Assembly: GCA_903813345.2 (NCBI GenBank)
Contig: CAIIXF020000003.1
Span: forward strand, 19,236,931-19,300,930
Source of the DNA: Owenia fusiformis
Taxonomy: Eukaryota; Annelida; Polychaeta; Sabellida; Oweniidae
Length of the DNA: 64,000 nucleotides
Direction of reading: 5' to 3'
Positions 37,393-49,200 of this stretch are shown in pieces; the first letter of the stretch is position 1, and each line of letters opens with the position of its first letter. A model generated the notes under the pieces. The model ran no database searches and was not told where the DNA came from. It was given only the letters and a program-made list of their open reading frames with translations. Both the position numbers and the translations under genes were made by a program.

Positions 37393-37832
37393 GTAAGTAC
37401 ATGTTTATTTCATTTTACATTTTGGTAGTTGTTTACTTGCAGTTAGTTGGCTCCATGCTACAGCATTAGTTCTAAATATGTAATATTTTTCAATATTTTA
37501 TGTGTATATTTACAGGTTATTATAGAAAACATCAAAATCAAAATATTTTGTTAAAATAATCTTGAAATGATATATCCAAAAATTATTTTTCAATTTTTTT
37601 TTCAAAAGCGTAAAACTACTTGTACCTTAAATTGTTGACTACATGTATACAGGTACAGCAGTGTGTCATGCACTTTTTGATGATGATGTATTCGATATCT
37701 TTTTTCCCTCATATCATTCCTATCTTTGTCATGCCTGTTTCCAAAATCCAAAAGGTACATAGCTTATTCAAGGAAAGTCAGATGTTTTAACCCTTTTTTA
37801 TCCCACTTTTTCAAAGTGCATGCTGTGTTATG

Positions 37833-38823
37833 CAGGGCGTATAAAAACAACGCAACAAGTAGTTATCTCGTAAAATCACAAAACTAGTGATGACTACATC
37901 AATTTCATTTAATGTACCATAAAGCCACGACTCTCCTCTTTGTAATGATATGTCATTCATTCACATGTGGTAATGGTTGGGTGATAAATCCTTCCATTTG
38001 CACAGTGGGTCAAAATCAGCTCTGCACCAAGTTTTAGATATTGAAAAAATCAGTGCAAGGGCTAAGTGCCAATGGAAGTTCCCCTGACTTGAATTGTTGT
38101 GACTTTTTATTTTGGAGCTATCTCAGGAGCATCTGTGCTCACAATTCCTCCACCAGATATTGCAAAACCTCGAGAAAGATTTGCCCATGGGCTGCTTTTC
38201 TTTGCTTTAACCAACACATGATTCAGGGCTGAACCATGCATGACGTGGACAGATGAGTGCATCTTTATGTGCAAGGAAGTGGTAGCAATTTGGAGGGGTA
38301 TAGGATGTTTTCTTGCAAGAGTATGAGTATGAACACTTTACTATGTATGCGATACCTGTCACACCTTCTTCCAATTGCACCTATGCCCCTTGTACTGACT
38401 TTTGCAATGTGTTAAACTTGGGTCCGAGCTGAAATTTGCCCCACTTTGCAAAATTAATGATTATTCGGCCAGAGATGACTCCCTGTGAATGAATGATATT
38501 CCATTACAAAGAGGAGTAATTTGGCTTTTGGTACATTGAATTAAAAGTATGCAGTTAGCATTGGTTTTATTTTTCATCCAATATTGCATCGGGCTCCGTA
38601 CACTGACTTTTGCAATGTTTATAACTTGGCCCGAAGCTAATTTTGGCCCACTTTGCAAATGGAATGATTACTCGCCCAACAATGACCAAATATCAATGAA
38701 TGATATATCATTGTAAAGAGGAGACACATGGCTTTATGGTGCATTGAATGAAATCAATGCTGTTATCACTGGTTTTGTGCTTCTCCAAGATAACAATCTG
38801 TTGCGTTTTTTTGATATGCACTG
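37833..38823. mobile_element. Degenerate mariner-like element with transposase remnant
   Basis: Ends CAGGGCGTATAAAAACAACG and, inverted at the right, CAGTGCATATC...AACGCAAC. On the plus strand near 38,072-38,130 the frame reads SSPDLNCCDFLFWSYLRS, which matches the SPDLNPxDFFLWGYLK block around the last catalytic Asp of Tc1/mariner transposases. The frame is short and broken. A TAATGATAT-type motif recurs three times inside. Confidence 0.65.
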
Positions 38824-39070
38824 TACATGTACGTATACATGTGTACATAAGTATGAATGACCTTTATAGAGAATGGAAAACTAATAATATTAACACACAT
38901 TTTTTCCCTTTTTAAATGGCTGTCATCTATTACATATAATAGATAAAAATAAATCATGAGATGACACATGCCACATTAAATATTCTATATCCAGAAAGTA
39001 TCTTTCAGGAATTTCATTTTCATTTATTTAAAAAATGAATACAACTTAGTATATATAGCACTCTCCTTAG
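38824..39070. other. No gene seen; possible DDA 3' end
   Basis: AT-rich, non-coding. AAATAA on the minus strand near 39,024 could serve as a polyadenylation signal for the Death-domain gene DDA, which would put the tandem array in its 3' UTR. Inference only. Confidence 0.3.
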
Positions 39071-39979
39071 TACATAATACATGTAGGTAAAGTCATTAGA
39101 TAACCATTGGTTGTTATCTTGAAGTCTAAGCCTGAAGTACTTCATCAGCTATATGTTTCATGTCAATGTGTATTAGGAAAAACTAGGGTTGCTGTTTTTT
39201 TACCACCCTGTACATAATACATGTAGGTAAAGGTATAACTATTGGTTGTTATCTTGAAGGCTAAGCCTGAAGTACTTCATCAGCTATATGTTTCATGTCA
39301 ATGTGTATTAGGAAAAACTAGGGTTGCTGTTTTTTTACCACCCTGTACATAATACATGTAGGTAAATGTATAACCATTGGTTGTTATCTTGAGGTCTAAG
39401 CCTGAAGTACTTCATCAGCTATATGTTTCATGTCAATGTGTATTAGGAAAAACTAGGGTTGCTGTTTTTTTACCACCCTGTACATAATACATGTAGGTAA
39501 AGGTATAACCATTGGTTGTTATCTTGAGGTCTAAGCCTGTAGTACTTCATCAGCTATATGTTTCATGTCAATGTGTATTAGGAAAAACTAGGGTTGCTGT
39601 TTTTTTACCACCCTGTACATAATACATGTAGGTAAATGTATAACCATTGGTTGTTATCTTGAGGTCTAAGCCTGTAGTACTTCATCAGCTATATGTTTCA
39701 TGTCAATGTGTATTAGGAAAAACTAGGGTTGCTGTTTTTTTACCACCCTGTACATAATACATGTAGGTAAAGGTATAACCATTGGTTGTTATCTTGAGGT
39801 CTAAGCCTGTAGTACTTCATCAGCTATATGTTTCATGTCAATGTGTATTAGGAAAAACTAGGGTTGCTGTTTTTTTACCACCCTGTACATAATACATGTA
39901 GGTAAATGTATAACCATTGGTTGTTATCTTGAGGTCTAAGCCTGTAGTACTTCATCAGCTATATGTTTCATGTCAATGT
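39071..39979 (-). repeat. 135-bp tandem array seeded by the 3' end of gene DDA
   Basis: Copies start at 39,071, 39,211, 39,346, 39,481, 39,616, 39,751 and 39,886: one unit of 140 bp, five of 135 bp, and a last partial unit that merges into the live exon at 39,979. Each copy carries, on the minus strand, the last 44 bases of the Death-domain exon (coding DMKHIADEVLQA and stop) plus ~90 bp of 3' flank. Copies are nearly identical. Those nearest the gene have CTACAGGCTTAG, the first two CTTCAGGCTTAG, both Leu-Gln-Ala-stop. Confidence 0.93.
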
Positions 39980-40204
39980 CCACTAAGATTTGTGCTAATT
40001 TTGACACAGTGGCTTTTGATCCTAGTTTACAACACCAATCATGTATTAGCCTGTAGATTGTCTCAGATTGCATATTCGTATCTGCTTTAATATTATCCAT
40101 TTTGCCTTCTGTAAAATTGACTTCCTCATGTCTTCCAAACTCCCGCCAGTTGTTGCCAAGATTGTCTGCACATATCTTCTTGTGTTTATGCTTGATAGGG
40201 TTGG
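39936..40204 (-). CDS. Death domain, terminal exon of DDA
   Basis: Acceptor TTTCAG, then 88 codons and TAG. The pattern ICADNLGNNWREFGRHEEV, then FTEGKMDNIKADT, IYRLIHDWCCKLG, KLAQILVDIDMKHIADEV fits a six-helix Death domain: Trp in helix 2, IxxLIxxW in helix 4, and a closing I/VAxEV. It is about 75% identical by eye to the DDB exon at 58,587-58,858 in the first half and more divergent after the second Trp. Confidence 0.87.
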
Positions 40205-43200
40205 CTGAAATATGAATTAATGATAATATAGTAGTAGTATTTATGATCTTGTTTTAACTGCTTACTAAAGGAATTCTGAGCGATAAGAATAACAAAATAT
40301 TGCTTCTGGGATGGGATCAAACGACTTTGACATATTCTTTACACCACCTATTTTGTAATTTAACAATCAACACCAGTATACTTACCATATTTAAGCAGAT
40401 ATCAGACAAATTCATAAAAATATTGTTTTGATCGATAAAATCATTGATTATAAACTGGAAGTGTGCTCTCTGAAATATGCGTGGAAATATTTCAATTATT
40501 TCAAATTTTGCCGTGGATTGGATTTTAAATGCTTCTAAATGATCTTCAAATGCTTACTATGATTTCTATTTGTAATGTTTTGACTTCCCTGATTTATAAA
40601 AAAAAACATTATCACCATTTACTTAACTCCAAAATTCACTTCCAGTTCATCTTAATAAAGATGAGCTGAAAGTTGTCGTGAACAACTTTCAATCCTCAGT
40701 CTAAATATGGCTTTTCAAGGTTCAATTGACAACTTTGAATAGACCTTCATAGTTGGAATATAGAATCATCAGAGAAGGTTTTAAACCATGAAATCAACTC
40801 TAAAGCCAGAAGAAAACTTTTTTGAATACTTTTATTGGCTCTGAAGTACAGTATGCCTTTTACAGAAAGTCTGATTGAGTACTTCAATATTGAACATCAT
40901 ATCAAGTATGCATAGATTAAATTTTGTTGATTTTGCTGGCTTTCAGATATATATACAGGGTGTTCCAAAAGCAACAGGACTGATGCTGGCATTTTGTCAA
41001 TTCTGCACTGATTACAGTCTTTAAGTTTTCACAAATTTGAACTTGAAGTATTGCAACTAAAATTGTAAAGTTTCAGAGAAAATGATAAAATGTAGGTAGA
41101 GTTATGGTTACTATGGTAATATGACATCACAATACCCAGGGCATCTTTTTCATGAAAATGTGATATCTAACATTTTTGTATTACTGAAGAAAGTATCTTA
41201 TTCACCTATTACAGTACAACATTTCTCGTTTGTTTTATTAGTCGCTTTGTTGTTATGGTGTTCCTATACAACTCAGATTCAATTTTGATTTCATAATAAT
41301 ATTTATTTAATTTCTTGGAATATCACTAGGTATAACAGTCTGGACAATTTACGGTCGAGTTTTTGAAGACCCAACTTTAAAGATGAGAATGGCCATCTCC
41401 AAGTTGTCCTGCTATGTCCTCAAATGAGTTTGTGTTTGAGTTATGGATACAGGGTGCTACTCTTGTACTAACCAAAGAGGAGCCTACTTTCCAATGTAGA
41501 GGATACATAGGAATATCAAATGATGTAAAGCAAATGTAATTCCCACCAGTTGTTGCATTTCAACTTTGATATGGGATGTACAAATTGCTTAAAGTCTGTG
41601 AAACTTTCTACCTGGAATATTGCCCTGTGTATCGTGATGTCATGTTACCATAGTAATCATAACTCTACCCGAGTTTTATTTTATTTTTTTTGAAACTTTG
41701 CAATTTTAGTGACAATACATGAAAGTACATTATGTAAAATTTTGAAGACAATTGGTCCATGTTTTAACAAAGAACCATCACCAGTCCTGTTACTTTTGGA
41801 ACACCCTGTATATATATATATATATAAGTAAAAATAAGAAGAACTAATAAAATACGTTTGAAAATCTAAACATGTTTCTTTATTCCTCAGTAGATTTTTC
41901 AAAAATGAGAACAAGAGGTATACAGGGGTACGGTAAGTATGACGTAATATTAATATAATTAATTAAACGTCATGGAAACCAATAAACAATTTATTTGTTT
42001 AGTTTTGGTTTAAGATATATACAGGTAAGTATGACGTAATATAAATATAATCCGCTTATATAGTAACCAATAAACAATTTATTTGTTTATTTTTGGTTTA
42101 AAAATATACAGGTAAAAAGGTATAGATTTTAGATTTTATGAACTTTATTACACATTCATACCCATAAAAGGTTAAGTGTACACAAAGTAAACACTAATTT
42201 TACAATATATCAATACAACAGAAAACAGTACATATAACAACACACAAAATTAACACTTCATAATAAATAAATAAGTAAATAAATGAACAAATAAATATGC
42301 ATCATGGATAAGCACATGAATGGTGATTGTGATACGCGTCCATTGTTTATGTCATATATCACACCCTTCTATGTTATATTACATTTATGAATAAATTCTG
42401 CTACAATTTCAATTTCTTTATTTTCACAAGACATACAATATTGGAAAAAAAGTGAATCGTCCTCCATGTTGAAAAGGTGTTTAATTGGGTTGCCGTGTGA
42501 TACAAGTTTATCGAGCATTTGCTTTCTATATATACTGTATTTTTTACATGAACGCATTATGTGTTTTTCGTTTTCTATTAAATTGCAAACCTCGCAAATT
42601 CTTTCATCGATCTTTAATTTTGGGCGTTCGTATCTACCCGTTTCTATTTTTAATTTGTGGTTACTGATACGAAACTTTGTTAGACTTCGTCGTAAATGCC
42701 CATTTGAAATTGAATCTAAATATGGTTCGAACCTGAAATTGCTTTTAAATATTTTGTATGTATTCAGTTTGCGACATTGGTCGGAATTCAATTGATTTCG
42801 CCAATAATCTTCAAAACTAATTTTTGATTTACAAACAACTTCGGATGCGTCAATAGTATATTCTTTTACATCTAAAGTATTATTGATATTGCTGGGAGTA
42901 TCTCCTGAAAATGATACTACCTCTAATTTATCCATTACACTTTTAAAATTCAGCATCCACGATGACTTGTTGTTCTTTGATAAGTCATTTGATGTAGTAA
43001 GTGCTTCTGATAATAAGATGTATGACGTATTTAACATGTGATTATAGAAATTAGTAGCTTGTTTGAATATATTTATATATAGTGGGTATTTCCCAAGCTC
43101 TCCATAAATTGCCAAATTTGTTGATTTTTTATTTACTTTAAGAATATATTTGCAAAAAGATAACAGAAGTTTCTCAGATGGAAATCGTCTGCCATTTGTA

Positions 43201-46200
43201 AACCATTCATTCAAATCTTTTGTAGAAAAGTAATTCGACATGCCCCATATTTCAGATATATGGGTAGATAGGTATATGACGTAATATTAATACAATTAAT
43301 TATTGTCAGTAGTATTTATCCATCACGTACAATTTAACCGTTACATGTATAGTAACCAATAAACAATTTATTTGTTTAGTTTGGGTTGAAAAATGTTAAT
43401 AAAATGATTTTCCATGGCGATTCTTTGTTCGATATCGTCTTCATGAAATTTAAAAAAAGGCATAGTATAGTATAGTAGATCATGTCTAGTATATTCTCTG
43501 GCTTTTTTTATTGCATCGTGTATCAGGCCTCTGGGGTAACCACGTGATATCAGTGTAATCTCCAATTCGGTTAATCTTTCAATTTGCACTTCTTCTTCAC
43601 TTACAATACAGATGATACGGCGGGCTAAGTTATACGGTAAATTGATCTTAACATGGTGTGGGTGACATGAGTTAAAGTTCAAATATTGTTGCGTATCAGT
43701 TGGTTTTCTAAAAATGTCTGTTGCGATTTCACCTCCAGGTTTTATTTTAACCATGATATCGAGGAACGGGAGTTGGTTTCTGTTACTTTCACATGTATAT
43801 TTTATATTGTCATCAATACTGTTTAGAACCATGTGAAAGGCTTTCAATCTTTCTTCAGAGAAAGGCCAAAGAATAAAGCAATCATCCAGATATCGTCTCC
43901 AATTAATTTGAATGAATTTGGCAATATCTTCGGGAAATGTTATTTGCATCTCATCCATTAATTTCTCTTCCACAAACGCTAAAGTTAAATTACTATAGCA
44001 CGGGGCCATTTTCGTTCCCATGGCTGTTCCTTTCAGTTGTCGGAACACTTCGTTATCGAATTGAAGAAAGTTGTTTTCGAGGATTAATTCTATAGCTTTC
44101 ATAATGAAATCAGGAGAAATCCGTTTTATGATGTCATTATCGTATTTATCCAACCAATAAGATATTGCTTGTAAACCTAGTTCATGCGGAATATTGCTGT
44201 ATAATCCTACTACATCGAATGATACCAGCATTGTAGAAGAGTTAGTAGTAAGATTGGGTAATTTCTTTATGAAATCCATGTCGTCTTTAATGTAACTATT
44301 TCCCATCGCTTCAAGTTTGATATGGGATGTACAAATTGCTTAAAGTCTGTGAAACTTTCTACCTGGAATATTGCCCTGTGTATCGTGATGTCATGTTACC
44401 ATAGTAATCATAACTCTACATATATATATATATATATGAGTTAGTTATTTTCAAAAGGTGGAGTGAAGTGTAGTACCTAGTTTGGTCAATAGAGGGAACT
44501 ATTATCTGTCCCCGGGAAAGTTTCCCCGGGAATGTTACTCCAACTGAGTAATTCAGTCAGTAAATTGGCTTAAACTACTATACAATTTCAATCCCAGAAC
44601 TTGTTGTATTATGCATGAGTTCTATGTGCAGGATTGGATAGATTTTACCAACACGTGTCACTCGTCGGGCGAGGTGTACCGTGATGAGTTGCACATTCAA
44701 TATCGCAATTATTTGGCCTTTTCGAATTAACAACTTAGACCACACTGGAGGATCCAGAAGAAAATTTAACCCCCATTCTTTGAAAATTTGGCCTAGGTTG
44801 TCAAATCATTCCCAAAAAGGCTCGGTTTTTATGAGGCCCTATGTAATTTTTTACCAAAACATTTTTTGGGCCCTATGATGTTTTTCTTGGCCCACAAGGT
44901 GGGTGGGGGGGGGGCAAGATGGATCTGGATCCGCCAGTGGACCATGTATGATTACAAAAATAGGCGTATAAACACGGTGAACAATCGTAGAACTACTGAT
45001 ATGCCCGTCATTCAATGATTTACGTGTACGCTATGAACAACTTCCATTGTGTGTTTCATTTGGACGCATCCCGTCCTATACGTATACTTGAAGTATTGCC
45101 GCCCTTAAACTTTATGAGAATGACGTATACCGTTTGCATAGCGTCCCGAAGGCGATGATAGAGAAGGCGTGGCTTTCCAAGGCAGGGAAGCACAATTTTA
45201 CAAATGTAAATCCTTTACAAAGTTCAAAACACAGCGCGTATTTGATTAATTTCGCTATACATTTTCATTTAGTTAAGGTACTGAAAAACAGTTAAAAGAT
45301 CAGCAAAACATGCAGAGAAAATACAAAGGAAATATTCATTTACACGGAGTTTCAATCTCCTTTATGGCATAGTTGAATGAAACATTTGGAAACTAAAAAA
45401 CGAACTGTAACGTATAGAACGTTTAAAGGAAATGGCGAAATATTTTCCTCATACTAACAACATACAGTTTGGACGATATGAAATAGATAGCAACTTAACA
45501 TAATTCGGCGCATCATTGAAAAACGTATACCGTCCTTCATAACAGATTTGAATCAGACTTTTGGGAAGTGATATGCATTTGACTGACATAATATATAGAT
45601 AATATTACAGACGCTTTCATGATTTTAAATAGCTACACATACAGCAAACATTTGTTTAAAATAAGATTTAAGAAGAATGGATAAGCCTTCTAATGGTGTG
45701 CTGATAATATTGTTTTGGTTCTGGTAAAATGGAGATAAAAGTATTTCTAATAAATAGCTTAATCTTTCAATCGCTCCCTGCTTTTGAAGAGTGCCCCGTT
45801 GCTTACGAATCCCTATGTTGGTGGGGAATGAATACAGAGTTGACATTTTTAAATTAATGTTTATATGGATGCTCTTAAACCTGCCAGTGACAAATAAATA
45901 CAAATGGATGATGCTTTTTAGAATGACAGTTAAGTTGACCGTATACGAATGACCCCTCCAATTGCACAAATGTGATGTATTGCTTTGAAATACGACCTTA
46001 TTGCGCCCTTATTGAAAATGTTAAACTTATGGTTAACGGTAAACGCATCCCTGCTTGGGACGTTTGATCTGTAGTCGTGTGAAAGACCTTCAGGAGACAA
46101 TTTTCAGAATAAGGTGCATGTTACATCCAGGCCTTTCTCATTTTCTAACTGTCCATAAAACACCAAACACATGGTGGATCTTAGCTGAAGAGTTTACAAA

Positions 46201-49200
46201 AAGGTTAAACAGCCGTAGTTTATATTTAATTATTGACGGGTCAATTCAATTTGATCTTTTGTAAGAAATGGAATAGGTTGAATTATAATCTACATTATTA
46301 CCACCTTGCAGGGCCTGTTCTATGGGTTTTAGTACTAGTTGAGAAGGCATTTAAATTGCTATATTGACGTGAGCAATATTGTGTCGGGTGTTAATGACTT
46401 TAGTCGGGCAATAATGACATTATCCGCCCGGCTATGTTTCCCGAAAAAGTGATATCGTTCAGTGCGTAAGATTTTCTATTTCAAATTTGCTATTTCAGCC
46501 CTGGGCATTAACGGTGGTAATAAAAGTAATAACGTCATTTCTGCGGGCAAGATAGTGAAATATTGGACCTTGGGCCCTTGGTCCAATATTTCACTATATT
46601 GCCCTTTGAAATGACGTTATTGTACTAGTGTCATACATACATTATTTTACCACTTTTCTCAGCCGTCCCTTAAAGGCAGAATCTGATCTATAGGTAGTGA
46701 CAAAATTGCAAGCAACATGTATAATTGACCTACCAACCTATTCCTTACAATATCAAATACAGTATCTCCCAAAAGATTCACAATATGTTATAAATTGGTG
46801 AAGTTATTAATGATTTAAAGTGCAAAAATGAGTGAAAAATGTTTAAATTCTCCCAAATAATAAGAATGGTAACCATTCTTATAGAAAAATAATACATTAT
46901 TGTAAAAATCTTTAGTTTTCCTGGAATAAAGTATGCACTGTTGTGATTTTTAGAAAATAGACATGACAAGGAATGACATGAGACAAAAATATTCTAAAAT
47001 TGAAACAATTTTTTGTTTAGCCTGCTCGCTATATCTGATTCTCTCTTTAATATGTCTCCTTCTTTTTTCAATATATTCCTTGTAAAAAGTATCTAATTTC
47101 AAAGGCAAGACGTCGTCTTTTGATTACTTTTACTGATTTTGACATTCAAAGTAAGGACACTGAAAAGCCGAGGTCCAAATCTAGGTCTTTACGGGGTTCT
47201 CTAAATTTAACGCGTGGGTTATGAAAAAGGTGTACAATCTTTTCAGAAATCCTAATCTGAAATCAGAATTGAAATCTGAATTCCGTTTTAGATTCTATGG
47301 TGCTTTGCATTTTGAAAAACCAATATGATGATAACCAAATATTACTTTATGGGTTAATTCAGTTACGTAATCAGCTACCTACTAACGTACTTACTCACCA
47401 ATCGACTCAACTAAAAAACGATTATAATATGAATAATTAGTTACGTATAAAACAAATATTTGGTGAAAGTACACGCTTTATTTGATACATACTCTTTGGC
47501 ATGGAGAGAAATAGCATATTTAGTGTACTATAGTAAGATCACTGCTACCCACCTAGTTACACAGACGTATCGTCAGTGTATCATGGCGGGACTACTTCTG
47601 GGACTAGGTTTCGGTAAGATTTTTTATTTCCCGATTTACACCTACTTATAAGTCACGTTGCGGATAATAATTTGGCTCGAAGTTAAGGAAGATAGTCTAG
47701 TTTGAGAATGTGAAAAAAATATGAAATCAAATTACATTTTCAACTTGATACGGCTGATACGGGATCGAATATGGTTTGTTACGGAACTTTGGATGAATGG
47801 GATCTTTTACGGGATTCTTTGAATATAAATTCTATTCTCTGCCTATTTCCCAGGGAGAACGTGTTATTATGCAATAAGGAAATATATACGAGTTGACGAT
47901 CGAGCGAGCGTAAAAAATGAGTACAGATATTGATATCAGTGAGTCAATTAAAAATGGTATCAGGAAATATTATATTCACATGTTATCATACAGATTTTAC
48001 AAGATCATACAATATATTGTAACGTTTTATATACAGTTGTTGTTCAAGCCTATTGTCTTTGCTTTTTTATTGTTTTGAATTACGAGATACTTTTCGCATT
48101 TCCAGACGTATCATGTGGTTGTTTGTTCATGCCGATCTTTCTTATTGACGTACATTCAAAATACATGTACAGGGTGACCGGAAAAAAAGGAGACCATTGA
48201 AGTAATCAATTTCTCCTAAACTAGACAAGTGCCATCAATGAAATTTTGCATACACTGGAACAGTTATATGGAAATTTGTTACTGAAGGTTTCAATACAAG
48301 CATTCAACTGGTTCAGGAGCTATGATCATTTACATAACATGCTCCAAATAGGCACAATTGAGACCAACGCAGAGTTGGATTCATATGGCAAACTACCCTT
48401 ACATGTTCTGCCCTCTATGGCATTATTATGGCATTACATATAGCAGTGATTGCCTTCTTTAGGTCAACAATAGTCTGAGGATTGTTTTGGTATAGATTGT
48501 CTTTCAAATATCCATACAAAAAGAAATCAGCAGGATTCAAGTCTAGGCTGTAATGGCAATGAAGGGTTATCTGACATGTGGTTCATCATCCTGTTGCCAA
48601 AGTGCTGATTTACCAAATCTTAAGTGTCACTTTAGGTATTGGGCATAGTGCCATGTTACTAAAACCACTATATGGCACAATTAAATCCCATATGAAAACC
48701 AAGGGCTGCCCAAAACCTCCTTAGGATGATACTGTAACTGAGTGGGACCACTGAGTCAGAAGCCATAGGTCAGATAAGCTTCGTCTCCATACACCTCAAA
48801 TTTGAATCCACCTGATTTCTTTTTGTGGGGCAATTTGAAAGACAATGTGTACCAAAACAATCCTGAGACAATTGCTGACCTAAAGGTGGCAATAAATGCT
48901 AAATGTAATGCCATAACAAGGTCGGAATATGTAAGGGTATTTGCCAAATGTATCCAGCTCTGCGTTGGTCTCAATTGCGCCTATTTGGAGCATGTTATGT
49001 AAATGATCATAGCTCCTGAACCAGTTGACTGCTTGTATTGACACTTTCAGGAACAAATTTCCATAGAACTGTCCTGATGTATGCAAAATTTCATTGATGT
49101 CACTAGTCTATTTTAGGAGATATTGCCTATTTCAATGGTCTCCTTTTTTCCGGTCACCCTGTACTTTGAAGTATTTAATTTCACGTTGATACATTGTACC

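Noticed and set aside
39071-39979. Seven extra Death-domain exons
   Set aside because: Each unit holds only the last 44 coding bases, not the domain.
45625-45969. 114-codon minus-strand frame
   Set aside because: No recognisable motif, in non-coding DNA within the 9.9-kb block.
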